Notes: generated from the letters alone by a model not told the origin. 64,000 bases of DNA from Chamaelirium japonicum (GCA_947650365.1 OX393551.1:63109173-63173172), one strand, 5' to 3'; positions 21,750 through 34,306 are shown, counted from the first letter of the stretch. A program made the numbers and translations.

Positions 21750-24302
21750 CTCCCCCTCAAAATCACGGTGGATCATGGACCGAGAGTTTACCGATAAAAT
21801 GCCGGAAGCAAGCAATCGTAAGGGGCTTCGTCAGAAAATCAGCAGTCTGCTCCGATGATGGAATGAATGGTAAGGAGATGGTGTGGTCGAGAAACTCTTG
21901 GCGAACATAGTGATAATCAACTCAATATGTTTTGTCCACTCGTGGAAGACCGGGTTGCTAGCAAACTGAATAGCACTCCGGTTGTCACAGAAGAGAGGCG
22001 TGGGCCCGGATATTACAACTCCCAGGTCGAGTAGAAGGCGGCGAAGCCAGACAATCTCTGCGGTGGTGAAAGCCATAGCCCTGTATTCGGCTTTTCGGTA
22101 CTGGAGCGAGCAACAGACTCCTGTTTCTTGCTTCGCCAAGAAATAAGAGAATCACCAAGGAACACACAATATCCGGTAGTAGAACGGTGAGTGGCTACAT
22201 CTCCTGCCCAATCTGCATCGGAGTAGGCACGCAGCACCAACGGAGAGGTAGAGGGAAAAAGTAATGAGCGGGTGATGGTGCCTCGGAGGTAGCGGATAAT
22301 CCGAAGGACTGCTTCATAGTGAACCAAACGAGGAGCCTGAACAAACTGGCTGACAATGCCAACAGCATGGGCAATGTCTGGCCGGGTCATAGTGAGGTAG
22401 ACGAGCATCCCAACCAGCCTCTGGTAATGGGAGACATCCTGGAGCGGTTCACCATCTGTAGAAAGAAGCTTCAAATTGAGCTCCATGGGTGTGTTAGCAG
22501 TGCGAGAGTCAGTACGAGCAACATCACCAAAGATGTCGGAGATGTACTTTTGATGGGATACTAACAAACCACAAGCTGACCGGGCAATCTCGAGGCCCAA
22601 AAAGTAGCGAAGAGGGCCCAAATCTTTCATCTCAAACTAACTCTGGAGGTAGCGCTGAAGGGACGCTATGGTGGCACTGTCATCCACGGTGATGATCATA
22701 TCATCCACATAGAGAAGAAGAACTGTGATACCCTAACTGGAGGAGCGAGTGAACAGGGCATAGTCAGAGTGGCGCTCAACAAACCCGGCGGCTAGGACTG
22801 CACTGCGGAATCGCTCAAACCAGGCACGAGGGGCTTGCTTGAGTCCATAGATAGCTCGGCGCAAACGACAGACGTGACCTGAAGGAGCAGAGACGCCCAG
22901 TGGAGGAGCCATGTATACCTCCTCTAAGAGATCACCATGGAGAAATGCGTTGGTCACATCCATCTGATGTAGAGGCCACCCTCGAGCAGCTGCCACAACT
23001 AAGAGGGTGCGAACGGTAGTCATCCGATCCACTGAAGCAAACGTCTCCTCGTAGTCTATCCCGTACTCCTGGTAGAAACCACGAGCAACAAGGCGCGCCT
23101 TATACCGCTCAATGGACCCATCAGGTCGAGTCTTGATCTTGAAGATCCATTTACAGCTGACAGGAACCACACCCGTGGGACAAGGAATCAAATCCCACGT
23201 TTGAGTCCGCTGAAAGGCCTCAAGTTCGACTGTCATGGCCTGTCGCCACTCTAGGTGTACAACTATCTCACGGTAAAACTGGGGCTCCCGGTGGATGTGA
23301 AGAGCTGTAAGAAAGGCCTGGTAGGACGGAGAGTAGAAGGCAACAACAGAGTGTCCAGAAGTGTCAAGAGAAACAAGAGTAAACACAGAGTAGCCAAACC
23401 TGTCAGGAGAGTAGCCAAACCTGTCAGGAGAGTGATCAGGAGGGTGATGTTCGTGCGTAGGGTATCGCCAAACAGGGCTAGGATCCTCGACCGGGCAGGG
23501 GGGAGCAGCTGCAGGTGGAGAGGAGGTACCAGCGAAAATCAACTAGAAGGGAGGAACTGTAGAGCGACGAACATAGACATGCGTGACAGGTGGTGGTGGT
23601 GGTGGAGGTAGCGGGGGAGACGGAGGAGGTGGTGGTGATGGAGGTGGCGGGGAAGATGGAGGTGGTAGAGGCATGGGTGGGGTAGCAAGATAAGGAGGTA
23701 GAACGGGGATGCGGAGAAGTGATGAGGACGAGGAGGGTGACGCAGGAGGCAAGGAAAGATCCCGGGACTCAAGGGAAAAGTACAAGACATCCTCAACAAA
23801 AGAAACATGACGAGAGACACGGATCCGGCGAGCCAAGGGATCGTAGCAACGATACCCCTTGTTCTCCTGACTGATCTCCAAGTGAACACACCTAACAGAC
23901 CTAGCAGAGAGTTTGGTGCGCTCATGAGGAGGAAGAAGAACGAAACACGTGCAGCCAAACGTGCGAAGAAGAGAGTAGTCAGGTAGGCTGGAGTGAATAC
24001 GCTCATATGGAGTGGCACCGGATAGAGCAGAGGACGGAGTGATATTGATGAGGTGGACAGCCGTCATGACAGCTTTAGCCCAGTAAGAGTAAGGAACAGA
24101 TGCAGAGAGAAGCAAGGCTCGTGCAGTCTCAAGGACATGACGATGCTTGCGTTCAGCAACATCGTTCTGCTCATGGGTGTGGGGACAGGACTGCTGGTGA
24201 AAAGTGCTGTGAGATTGAAGAATCTCACGCATCTCAAAGGAGAGATACTCCTTGGCACAATCAGATCAAAAAATCTTGATGCGCCGACCAAACTAAGTAT
24301 GT
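21750..24302 (-). pseudogene. copia C integrase C-part, RT and RNase H
   Basis: Contains integrase Glu region (NDVAERKHRH), proline-rich linker, RT (KARLVARGFYQEYGIDYEET; YVDDM readable) and RNase H ([17 protein letters not shown]-like, FCDNRSAIQ). Stop codons interrupt RT at about 22733 and 22636 and a frameshift lies in RNase H near 22100. Not translatable as one protein. Confidence 0.88.
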
Positions 24303-25069
24303 ATCATAGTCTAGGAAGCACGGACACTTCACCCGCCTACCCGTACCCGTGTCTGACACGTGTCGGACACGGACACGGCTCCGACACGGCCCGGACACGT
24401 GTCCGACACGGCTCGGACGGTTTTAAATCGAATTGGGCTTCGGACTCGGGCCGGACACGGGCTGGACACGGGCCGGACTCGGGTTGGACACGGACGGACC
24501 GAATCAGTTTGTTTTAAATTTTGTACCCGACCCGACCCGACCCTAACTAAATAAACCCCACCCCTCGATGGCCCGGCCTTCATTTCAGCGCGAGAAAGAG
24601 AAACCCTAGCCCCTCTCCTCTCCTCTGCTCTGCTCTGCTCGAGATCGGGCGATCTCACCGCCGACCTCACCGCCGACCTCGCCGCTGACTTCGCCGCCGA
24701 ACTCGCCGCCGAACTCGCTGCCGACCTCACCGCTGACTTCGTCGCCGACTGCAGGTACTGGATTCTCTTCCTCTCCTTTCTCTTTTTTTTTCCTGATTCT
24801 CTTTCTTTTCTTCTTCCTCTTGTTCCTCTGCTCCTACTTGATCCTCTTCTCTTTCCTCTTGTTCCTCTGCTCCTGCTTGATCCTCTTCTCCTTCCTTTTT
24901 TTTTTCTTTTTCCTGATTCTCTTTCTTCTCTTCTTCCTCTTCTTCCTCTGCTCCTGCTTGATCCTCTGCTCCTACTTCATCCTCTTCTCCTTCCTTCTCA
25001 CCTATTTATACATTCAAAAACAAAAAAAATTGTTAGTTTATTTTAAGAATGTTTTTTTTTAAAGAATTT

Positions 25070-25280
25070 TTGTTTTTGAATGCAAAAACATGAATCAGTC
25101 ATGACTCATGACTGATTCATGTTTTTGCATTCAAAAACAAAAAAACTACGGAATTTTTTTTGTACATAAAACAGTGAGTTTTTTTTTTTTTGAAGAATAT
25201 TTTTTTTAAAGAATTTTTGTTTTTTAATGCATAGTCATGAATCAGTCATTGACTGATTCATGTCATGCATTTAAAAACAA
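25070..25280. repeat. two palindromes in the hAT 5' region
   Basis: The first is perfect, with 35-bp arms (25070-25104 and 25106-25140) around one base and the TGAATCAGTCATGA core. The second (about 25218-25280) is a decayed version with the same GAATCAGTCA/TGACTGATTC core. They lie between the left terminus and the transposase start, probably in a leader or first intron. Surrounding sequence at 24780-25630 is T-rich with CTTCTTCCTC-type repeats. Confidence 0.85.
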
Positions 25281-25634
25281 AAAAACTATGGACTGATTCA
25301 CTGTTTGTAGTTAATTTCTGGGCTTCATAAAAAAATGTCTATTCTAGGCAATTCATTCAAAAATATGACTATGGAATATGGATTAATGTTTATGCATTCA
25401 AAAATAAAAAATTGTTAGTTTTTTTTCCTTAAAAAACAGTAGATTTTTTGTTCTTAATTGTTAATTACTTGTTAATTAGTAGTTGTTAATTAGTTACTCT
25501 AGATTAGTTACTTGAACTTGCTAGTCTTGCTTCTATAGTTGTTTGCTCCAGTTGCTCGTATAGTTGCATACTTGCATATTGATATTGTTAGTTGCATGAT
25601 TGCATCTTTATATATTGTTAAGTAAATTATTGTC

Positions 25635-27238
25635 ATGTTAGGAATTTCAATGAACACATCAAGTTCTGTCGCGACTTCTAGCTCTGAACCTGCCGTTGAA
25701 AGTGGTGTCATTGGTGGGTCAAAAGACGACGAGACAAAGCCGTTGTGGAAGTACGTAACAAGGGTTGAGAAAGCTTCGGGAGGTGGTGGAAATGTTAAAT
25801 TTGAATGTAATTTCTGCAAGAGTACCTACACAGGATCATATACTAGATTGAAGGCACACTTGTTGAAAATTACTGGATTTGGGATCGGAAAATGTAGCAA
25901 GGTGACTACCGAAGCAATTAATAAAATGAAAAGAGAAGTGGAACAAGCAGAATTGAAGGCCAAGGAGACTATGCCCAAAGAAGTACCTTTGCCATCTGTT
26001 GGAGGAAGCAGTACACGGTCATCTTCGTTTAGGCAAGAAGCATTTGATCCGCGAAAAAGAAAGGCGGTGGGAAATACGGCGATTGAGAAGGCCTTCAATG
26101 TTGGTGCTAGAGAAGACTTACAAGCGGAGATAGCTCGTATGTTCTTCACAAGTGGCTTGCCGTTTCATTTAGCTAGAAATCCTCATTATATGAAGGCTTT
26201 TACCATGGATTGTAATAGCAACCTTGGTGGCTTTGTGCCACCCGGCTACAATATGTTGAGGACAACATTGTTGGAGAAGGAAAGGACAAATGTTGAGTTG
26301 CTTTTGCAACCAGTTAGAAATGCATGGAAGGATAAGGGGGTGAGCATTGTCAGTGATGGCTGGACTGATGCACAGAGAAGACCTCTAATTAACTTTATAG
26401 CAGTGTCAGAAGGACAACCTGTATTCCTAAAGGCCGTGAACTGTGAGGGTGAGTATAAGGACAAGCATTTCATTGCTGGTTTGATCATAAAAACCATAGA
26501 GGAGGTTGGAGCTGCAAATGTTGTCCAAGTTATCACGGACAACGCTCCAGTTTGTCGTGCGGCGGGTTTACTTGTTGAAGCCACACATCCTCACATTTTC
26601 TGGACACCATGCGTGGTGCATACCCTCAACCTCGCCCTTAAAAATATATGTGCTGCAAAAAATACCGAGGCAAATGAGATAGTATATGATGAATGCAGTT
26701 GGATCACCATTGTCGCCGGGGATGCTTCGATGATTAAAAATTTTATCATGAATCATTCAATGAGGCTCGCAATTTTCAATAAATTTGTGAAGCTGAAGAT
26801 GCTATCAATTGCAGATACCCGATTTGCCTCGGTGGTGGTGATGTTGAAAAGGTTCAAGCTTATCAAGAAAGGTCTCCAAAACATGGTCATTAGTGATCAA
26901 TGGTCCATGTATAGAGACGAGGATGTGGGGAAAGCACAGTTTGTGAAAGAGAAAGTCCTTGATGACTTGTGGTGGGATAAGGTTGACTACATCCTCTCCT
27001 TTACAGATCCTATATATGATATGCTGAGATTAGCGGACACCGATAGACCATGCCTCCACCTAGTCTATGATATGTGGGATACAATGATTGAGAATGTGAA
27101 AACTGCCATCTATCGAAATGAGAAGAAGCAAGAAGACGAGGAGTCATCCTTCTACACAGTAGTGCACAATATCTTGGTTGATAGGTGGAACAAAAGCAGT
27201 ACACCACTACATTGCATGGCGCATTCGTTGAATCCTAG
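25635..27238 (+). CDS. hAT transposase, exon 1 (BED finger, DUF659, catalytic core)
   Basis: Together with exon 2 this codes 735 residues, a normal length for plant hAT transposases. It excises and reinserts elements with matching ends in the nucleus. An N-terminal BED-type zinc finger (residues about 35-80; WKYVTRVEK, FECNFCKSTY, RLKAHLL) binds DNA. The DUF659/RNase H-like core follows (about 170-340) with candidate catalytic Asp residues in SDGWTD and ITDNAPVC and the conserved CVVHTLNLALK. The start is the ATG at 25635; a second ATG at 25650 is equally possible. The donor GT is at 27239-27240, splitting the family motif NPRYYSHEWL. No stop or frameshift interrupts it. Confidence 0.93.
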
Positions 27239-27331
27239 GTAACTAAATCTAATGGGCTAATATTTTTATTGCTATTGAATATTTTTATTTATAATTCATG
27301 GTTGATTAGATTTGTTAACTTGTTTTTGTAG

Positions 27332-27935
27332 ATATTATAGCCATGAATGGCTAAGTGGTGCTACAAATCGACTATCACCACATCAAGATGCGGAGATTGC
27401 TAAGGAAAGAAAGGCATGCATGCAAAAATTCTTTCCAAATGCAGAGGAGCGTAGAATGGTTAACATTGAATTCGCCAAGTTCTCTAGTGGGGTAGATGAC
27501 TTTAGAGACGGCGACTCGTTGCATGATAGAGGGGTAATGGATCCTAAGTTATGGTGGGCTGTGCATGGAGATGTTGCCCCTAAACTTCAACGCTTGGCAT
27601 TGAAACTACTTGGACAACCTTGCTCATCTTCTTGTTGTGAGAGAAATTGGAGCACGTATGCATTTATCAATTCAGTGAAACGAAATAAGATGGCTCCACA
27701 ACGAGGAGAAGATTTGGTCTATGTGCACAACAATCTACGGCTCTTATCAAGGAAAAGTCCAAACTATCATGAAGGGGAAAGCAAGATGTGGGATGTAGGA
27801 GGGGATAACTTTGACTCACTTGATGGTGCCGGTGTGCTTGAGATTGCGGAGCTCTCGCTTGATGAACCGGATTTGGAGGCCATGATATTTCTTGATGGAG
27901 ATGATGATGATGATGATGTGAACATGGATGCTTAA
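27332..27935 (+). CDS. hAT transposase, exon 2 (C-terminal dimerisation domain)
   Basis: Begins after acceptor AG at 27330-27331 of a 93-bp intron and restores NPRYYSHEWL. It carries the hAT C-terminal dimerisation domain (LKLLGQPCSSSCCERNWSTY, VYVHNNLRLLSR), including the Glu of CERNWS considered the third catalytic residue. It ends with an acidic tail and TAA. Joined length 2208 bp is a whole number of codons, supporting the splice choice. Confidence 0.92.
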
Positions 27936-28315
27936 TCTTCATTATCATGTGTTTCTTTTGTTTTTTGGTGCTTTTGGATGTTTTTGGTTGTTGAATTATG
28001 GAAATATGGAACTTATGGTTGTCTAATGTCTATCTCTACTTATGTGTATTGACTATTGAGGACCTCGAGGTCCTCGACTCTCGCTTGTCGATTGGAGTAT
28101 GCATAAAATTTTCATTTTAGTTGTTTTCTACGGGATAATTTTTTTGTTATTGAAATATATATGAATTATAACTGCACATAAAATATTAAAAAATATATTA
28201 ATTTATTTTGCCGTGTCCCCGCCGTACCCGTGTCCTCTTTTTTTAGGATTTGCCGTGTCGGCGTACCCGTGTCGTGTCGTACCCGTGTCCCCGTACCCGC
28301 ATCAGTGCTTCCTAG
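27936..28315 (+). other. hAT 3' UTR and right subterminal region
   Basis: AT-rich trailer, then from about 28205 a dense array of CCGTGTC/GTACCCGTGTC words leading to the terminal inverted repeat. Confidence 0.75.
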
Positions 28316-28323
28316 ATCATAGT

Positions 28324-28780
28324 GGTGAATCTCCTATAGATGTGAGGGACTTCAGATCGGTGACGCATAAGATAAACCCAGGTGCACCTAGAGTAGTCAT
28401 CGATAAAACACACATAATACATGAAACCAGAAATAGATGCAACAGGTGCATGACCCCAAATGTCAGAATGTACTAAATCAAATAAAGCAGCAGATTGGGA
28501 AGCACTAGCAGAGAAGGGAAGAACTAGATGCTTTGCCAACCTACAACCCGTACAAATAGAGAGAGGGGAGAAGGACACCCGACCCAAAACGCCCGAACAG
28601 AAAACGCTTTTGAGTCGATCACTCGATATATGACCTAACCTTCTGTGCCACAGGTCGGCATCAGAAGTAACAGACATGACAGACGCAACAGGAACAGAAG
28701 ACACATGTAGATGGTCCAGCTGATAAAGTCCTGCTCTACGGCCCAGCCCAATCCTCTGACCCGTCCGCGAATCCTGCACA
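28324..28780 (-). pseudogene. copia C integrase N-part (5' of hAT insertion)
   Basis: Minus-strand frame with the HHCC zinc motif (HRRLGHISSDRL, CTGCRLAKH) and the first catalytic Asp (HSDIWGH). It is severed from the remaining integrase by the hAT insertion. Confidence 0.87.
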
Positions 28781-30162
28781 ACACAAACAAAAGGGGTGAA
28801 GGTGATAGTCAGTCCAGAATCGCAAAGAGAGCTGATAGAAATCAGATTAATGTTAAGACGGGGGGCATGATGGACATGGGGCAGGGTCAGGCGACCAGAA
28901 GGATCGGAGGTAGTAGTAATGGATCCACATTGCGGACCTCCAGGTAAGTGGGAGTAGGAGAACAGTCAGTAAATACAGTGGAGTCAAAGGTGAGGTGACA
29001 GGAGGCACTCGAATCGAAGATCCATGGAGCAGTAGTACCAGAGGTGGCAGACAAACCGTGAGCAGTCGTGGAGCCGGTGGAGGCTAGGTGGCGAAGGAGT
29101 AGCTCCTCGAGGCGCTGAAGACGGTCCGGCTCAGGCTGAGAAGGTGCAGTGGTAGCAGTGGGGAGCGTCGAAGTCTCTACAGTAGCCGCTGTACCACCAA
29201 AGTGGCGGAAGGAGGACTGACCATGTCCACGGCTCCGTCCACCTCGACCGTCGCGTCGATCATCTCGAAAAGCAAGAGCCCAGCATGATGCTCTCTCATC
29301 CGGACCCCAGCGGGGGTTGCGTGAAGGACGTGTAGGACATTCACGCTTCATGTGTCTGGGCTCCTTGCAGTAGTGACAGAATACAGGCTCATCAGAGAAC
29401 CCGGCCGCCAGGATGTTGTCTGAGCCAGGAGCAGGTGGAAGACGAGTACCCTGAGTCTGAAGCCGAGTCTCCTCATAGACCAAGGCGAGCAGGGCACCCT
29501 CTAGCCGAGGAAGTAGTTCACGATGCAAGCTGAGCAGTGATGAGAGCAAAGTCCGGCCGAAGCGCTGCCAGGAACTGGTGCAGGCGACCCTCATCAAGGT
29601 AGCGCTGGAAATCCCTAGAGCGTGGGCAAGCACACCGCTCTGGGATCAAGGAATCCAGCTTATGCCAGTAGGCACTCATCAAACTGAAGAAGTCCTGGAT
29701 CGTACGCTCCCCCTGACGAGCAGACTGCGAGTCACAAATAAGCTGATACCGGTGTGCACCGCCACGCGGGAGAAACCGGTCCTGGAGATACTTCCATATC
29801 GCACACGATGTAGGAAGGCGGCCGATGGAAGCAAGGAGCGGACGAGCAACGGAGTCCAGAAGAATGGCCTGGTCGTGGCGACGCCACGTGAGAGCAGCAA
29901 CCGTGGTAGTAGCCGTGGCGGTAGCAGTCGCAGCAGAGGACACGGCGCTGTCGGGGGCGCTACTGGTGACAGAGGAGGAGCCGGAGGAGGCAGCTGGAGG
30001 AGGATCATCACTGGTGATGTGACCCCAAAGATCTCGACTGGAGAGCGCGGCCTCGATGGTGAGCGACCAATCAAGCCAGTCGCCGGCCGAGGATAACTGA
30101 AAGGTGACCGCCTTCAGCGGTGGAGAGATCGCAACGATGGACGGCACGGTAGGAGATACCAT
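28781..30162 (-). pseudogene. copia C gag-protease
   Basis: Starts at the ATG at 30162 (VAISPPLKAVTFQLSSAGDW). The gag frame is shifted near 29530-29540; the second part has the zinc knuckle CHYCKEPRHMKREC and a protease motif changed from DSGA to DSSA. The C-terminal part near 28930 also lacks bases relative to copies A and D. Confidence 0.87.
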
Positions 30163-30614
30163 GGAGGAAACTCAAAGGAGAGGGGAGGCTGTCGGATGGA
30201 GGAAAAGGCCTGGGGGGGCTAACGGGTGGAAGGGAGGGACCGGTGGGGTGGGCGGGCAAAGGGAGAAGGGCCGGGGGGGTCTATCGGGCGGAGAAGAGGG
30301 GTCGGGGGGTCTATCGAGTGGAGGGGAAGGGCCGGGGGGGCTATCGGGAGGAAGGTAGGGGCCGGAGAGGGGTTGTCGAGTGGAGGGGAAGGGCCGGGGG
30401 GGGCTATCAGGCGGAGGGGAGGGGCTTGGGGGGGTCTGACGGGTGGAGGGGAGGCCAGAAGGGGGCTGTCGGGTGGAAGGGAGAAACCGGGAAGGTGCGG
30501 GGGGGCTGTCGGGTGGAGGGGAGGGGCCGGAAGGGGGCTGTCGTCGCCGAAGTGGCCCGGAGGAGAGAGATCGAAGCCGGGGTGGCTGCCGTCGTCGCGC
30601 AAGAAAACCCTAGA
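30163..30614 (-). repeat. copia C leader: G-rich minisatellite (plus strand)
   Basis: Degenerate units built on GGGTGGAGGGGAGGGGCCGG on the plus strand, at the same place as in A, B and D but with its own unit. Non-coding. Confidence 0.87.
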
Positions 30615-30626
30615 GCTCTGATACCA

Positions 30627-30766
30627 TGTTAGGAGATGACGGCTAGGGTTTGAAGAGAATGGAATGCATCTCATTGAGGGACTGAAGCCCAATATATATG
30701 TACATGTATACACACACAACCCGACCCGACTATACATATAACCCGACCCATCTCTATACATTAACA
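30627..30766 (-). repeat. copia C 5' LTR (140 bp)
   Basis: TGTTAGGAGATGACGG to TTAACA, followed by GATAG, the slightly diverged target duplication. Confidence 0.92.
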
Positions 30767-31060
30767 GATAGAACCAAGAAACAAGTTTTTGATCGATACC
30801 TGGCTTCTTCACTCATGCTCCAACAAGATCATGCCGTATGCTTTGCACCCCCACGTAAGGTACTTCATTTGACACTTGAAGGCAAAAATGTGTACCTCTT
30901 ATGTGATCCAATTGATTTTCTCAAATATGCAACTCCCTCATAGAAAGCTTTCGACATCCATGAATGCTCGCAGCTATTGCCTCTGAATGATCTGGTTGTG
31001 GCTCACACTTATACCAATTCCTTGTTGAAACTTGAAACCCAATAACAAGTAAGATCCAAT

Positions 31061-32156
31061 CAAGGAACAAAAAATCGATATATTTCGCGAAATATATCGA
31101 AAATATGAAAACCCGATACGAAATACCACCTGCAATCTCGAGCCGAATTGAAACTGTCAAAATATCGAGCGATTTCGCGAAATATCATGATATTTCCATG
31201 AAATATTTCCATCTCCACGAAATATCGCGAGATTTTGTCGAAATTTCGCGAAAAGTTTGAAAAATTTCGCAAAATTTATCCAAAATTCTGTGACTGACTG
31301 GTTATAAAAGGGGACTGGGGGGCCTGGTTCTCAGCAGCTTATAAGTAAATGTCGTTTTACTTAATTTTTATTTTCTCCATTTACTTTAAGTTATTATATA
31401 TAAATAAGTAAATACCCCCCATTTGATTTCAATAAAAATATCAAAAAAATCAAAAAACAAAGGAATCAAAAAGTAAACTTTCAATTTTAGTAGGAGAAAA
31501 CAGTTTTTATGGATTTTTATAAAATCTACATGGTGAGAAAAGTGATTAAATCAACTCCTTTTTAGCTCAAAAAATTCCACAAGATGTAGAAGTACGAGTA
31601 CATCTAGAAAACCATGGTCCGTCTTAGGAAATTTTGAATGTATAAAAACTTTTCTATATAAAAACTCTTTTTTCAAACTTAGTAAAAAAACAGTGTTTCA
31701 CATTTCAGCATAATTTTTGCACAATTTCAAATTTGCATAACTTTCTTGTTTTAAGTTCGTTTTCAAAATCGTTTGAAACATTATTTTAACAATCAACTAA
31801 TCTTTATTTCAAAAAAAATTTTATCCAAAAAAAAGATTAAAAAATATTTGAAAAATATATATCAAAACCGAACTAAATAAGATTGTACAAGACTCACAGA
31901 CTCAATACATTGAATACATGTTATGTGAAACTCTACACCCCTAGATAGGGTACACATATTATTTGAGTCTTCCAAAGTGTGTATCTATACTTGGTTTATG
32001 ACTATCCGGAGTTTTACTAAAAAATTCCATCAAAAAATCAATATTTCCACCATTTCTACAAAATTGCAATATTTCCACACTGTCGAAATATTTCCACGAA
32101 ATATTTCCATATCCAGAAGGTCGAAATTTCCACCGAAATGGAGATTTCGAACCTTG
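31061..32156. mobile_element. non-autonomous hAT-like element, CGAAATAT family
   Basis: A 1096-bp element with the perfect 8-bp duplication GATCCAAT (31053-31060 and 32157-32164). Ends are CAAGGAAC and GAACCTTG, near-perfect inverted repeats. Both subterminal regions (31070-31270 and 32040-32150) are crowded with CGAAATAT/ATATTTCG words. The middle is AT-rich with no transposase. Layout parallels the element at 9292-10001, but the terminus is a different family. Confidence 0.82.
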
Positions 32157-32164
32157 GATCCAAT

Positions 32165-33215
32165 TATATGGATCGAAGGAAGGCATCAAGGGATTGTGAA
32201 GATGAAGAAGGATTCAAAATCAGAAATATAAGTTGATAAATTCAACCAGAAAGGCTGAAATATGTAGATTTTTTTAAAAAAAAAGATGATTATCTTCATA
32301 GGGATGACCTCTCACCTGCATATATAGGTCAAGTTGCTTGAACCCTGAGAAAATTGTGTTGAATATAAACCCTTGATTTAATCAAATTAGTATGAACCCT
32401 TGATTTGATCAGACTAGTCCTAACCATTAAACAAAAGTATGACTTAACTAAAAAGAGAGCATATGTGTTTGGTGCCACATTTGATTAATCAAACTACTAC
32501 TATTCGTGAAACGGAAGATGCATCAAATAAAAAAGAAACGTTATATATGTCCTAATCACACTTTTGCAATTTCAGGCCATAACAATTTAGTCAAAACAAG
32601 CATGTTTGGTCACTTTGGTGGCTCTAATACATTCGAATGATGTGTCTCATGGATAAACTGTATAATATAAGCAAGCACATAGATCACAATTTATAGCCTT
32701 TGAAAATGGTAACTTTTTAATGGATTCAAAATTGAGTATTCAATCTTAAGTAAACTCTAACATCTAAACTAATGACAGTTAAACATTGAAAATAACCTCC
32801 CATTGCCTAAAAGTAAGAAAAAATACTAAAGCTAATGAGGATTGGATGGTCAAGGGGGATGTCTGACAACCACGAGGAACCCCTGGATAATGCTACATCT
32901 TTAAAAGGTTCCTTACACGTAATCTATTTATATTTCACCATTTTAAAGGTTTTAAAGATGTTTTACATGTTATTTTTTAACTTTATCTTGTTTTTTATTT
33001 TGACCCACCTCAGCCAAAAAAAATAGAAGTATGAGCCTAAATGTTCTGGTAACCATTAGTCTAGATCTTATTTGATCCTAAGTTTCCCTAACGACACAAT
33101 TTTCTTAATGATTTTTTCTTAAGCAAGATTTTTAGTATTTACACTCTCATCATTGTATCTTATTGAAGTTTCATAAACGAAAACCGATGGTATACTGGAA
33201 GCTTTATTTAAGATT
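32165..33215 (+). other. intron sequence, nothing recognised
   Basis: AT-rich host intron without transposon ends or coding motifs that I could recognise. Confidence 0.55.
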
Positions 33216-33239
33216 GGGGGGGGGGGGGGGGGGGGGGGG
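33216..33239 (+). repeat. 24-base poly(G) run
   Basis: An uninterrupted G homopolymer on the host-sense strand just left of a large tandem duplication. Length is uncertain by nature. Confidence 0.9.
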
Positions 33240-33249
33240 TGCAATGGAT

Positions 33250-34135
33250 GGCATTATCTAATATGTGCTTAGATTATGATATTGAATAAAGTTTTTATAT
33301 TGAGGTATCATTTCGCTGCCCCTTAAAGGGATTAAATGCAAAACAAAATTGAAAGAAGTAGAAGGGTGCATGAGTTAGAAAAGATATAGGAAAAACAAAG
33401 GAGAGAGATGAGGAGAATGAGAAGATGATCGTTAAGGGTCGACAGTCTTGTTCCGAATCCCTTGCACTATTCTCGGGGCTTTCATTGTAGAGGTTTCTCT
33501 ACTTTTAAGGGGAATAACCAATCTACAAACTACTGGTGACGATCATTAATTGACCAACTAACCCAACCTGCCTCGGCTCATTCCATGACTAATTATGGGT
33601 TCATTATAGGCAGACAAGTGATGACCAGACTCTGGATTTAGCCGGTTGACTCATACGGATCAAGATACCCTATATCAAAAATTTTGCATTGTCTAATATG
33701 TGCTTAGATTATGATATAGGATATCGTTCAAATTAAGGTTTTTATATTGTGGTATTATGTCACTGCCCCTTAAATGTATTAAGAACAAAACAAAATTGAA
33801 ATAAGTAGAAGGGTGCATGAGTTAGAAAAGATATAGGAAAAACAAAGGAGAGAGATGAGGAGAATAGGAAGATGATCGTTAAGGGTTGACAGTCTTGTTC
33901 CGAATCCCTTGCACTATTCCCGGGGCTTTCATTGCAGAGGTTTCTCTACTTTTAAGGGGAATAACCAATCTAAAACTACGGGTGACAATCATTAATTGAC
34001 CAACTAACCCAACCTGCCCCGACTCATTCCTTGACTAAATATGGGTTCATTATAGACAGACAAGTGATGATGAATTAGTAGACTCAGTGGCTCTGGGTTT
34101 GGCCGGTTGACTCATACGGATCAGGATACCCTGTA
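33250..34135. repeat. two-copy tandem duplication, period about 435 bp
   Basis: Copy 1 (about 33250-33673) and copy 2 (about 33685-34135) share long blocks such as TCTAATATGTGCTTAGATTA and GTTCCGAATCCCTTGCACTA. Several substitutions and small indels show that it is not an assembly duplicate. No coding content. Confidence 0.87.
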
Positions 34136-34306
34136 AATTAGAAACTAGTATGTTACTCTTTCTCACCTCCATTGTGCATATACTAATCCTTGGGTTGTTT
34201 TAAACTCATTTAATCATCCTCGTCCCTAGCACTGTGTCTAACTATCTCCTCAATTCTTCTATTTAGGTTGTGAAGTGTCTTACTTTATTTTACGTTGTAT
34301 AGTAGC

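Larger units (their letters stand above)
24311..28315 (+). mobile_element. apparently complete autonomous hAT transposon
   Basis: A 4005-bp element flanked by the perfect 8-bp target duplication ATCATAGT (24303-24310 and 28316-28323). Terminal inverted repeats are CTAGGAAGCAC and its perfect complement GTGCTTCCTAG. Both subterminal regions (24320-24540 and 28205-28305) are dense in CCGTACCCGTGTC/GACACGG words, typical hAT transposase binding regions. It encodes a full-length transposase with one clean intron. Inserted in copia C, so it is younger than C. Nothing in ends or gene is visibly broken. Confidence 0.93.
21610..30766 (-). mobile_element. copia element C, interrupted by the hAT element
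   Basis: Minus-strand copy of the same family with near-matching target duplications GATGG (21605-21609) and GATAG (30767-30771). PBS at 30615-30626. Its 140-bp LTRs differ at about five positions, so it is older than A and B. The hAT element at 24311-28315 sits in the integrase region; removing it and one copy of ATCATAGT rejoins the copia sequence. Without the hAT it is about 5.1 kb. Confidence 0.93.

Noticed and set aside
24820-25062. Phe/Leu-rich small membrane protein
   Set aside because: It is a CTTCTTCCTC low-complexity leader inside the hAT, with no homologue recognised.
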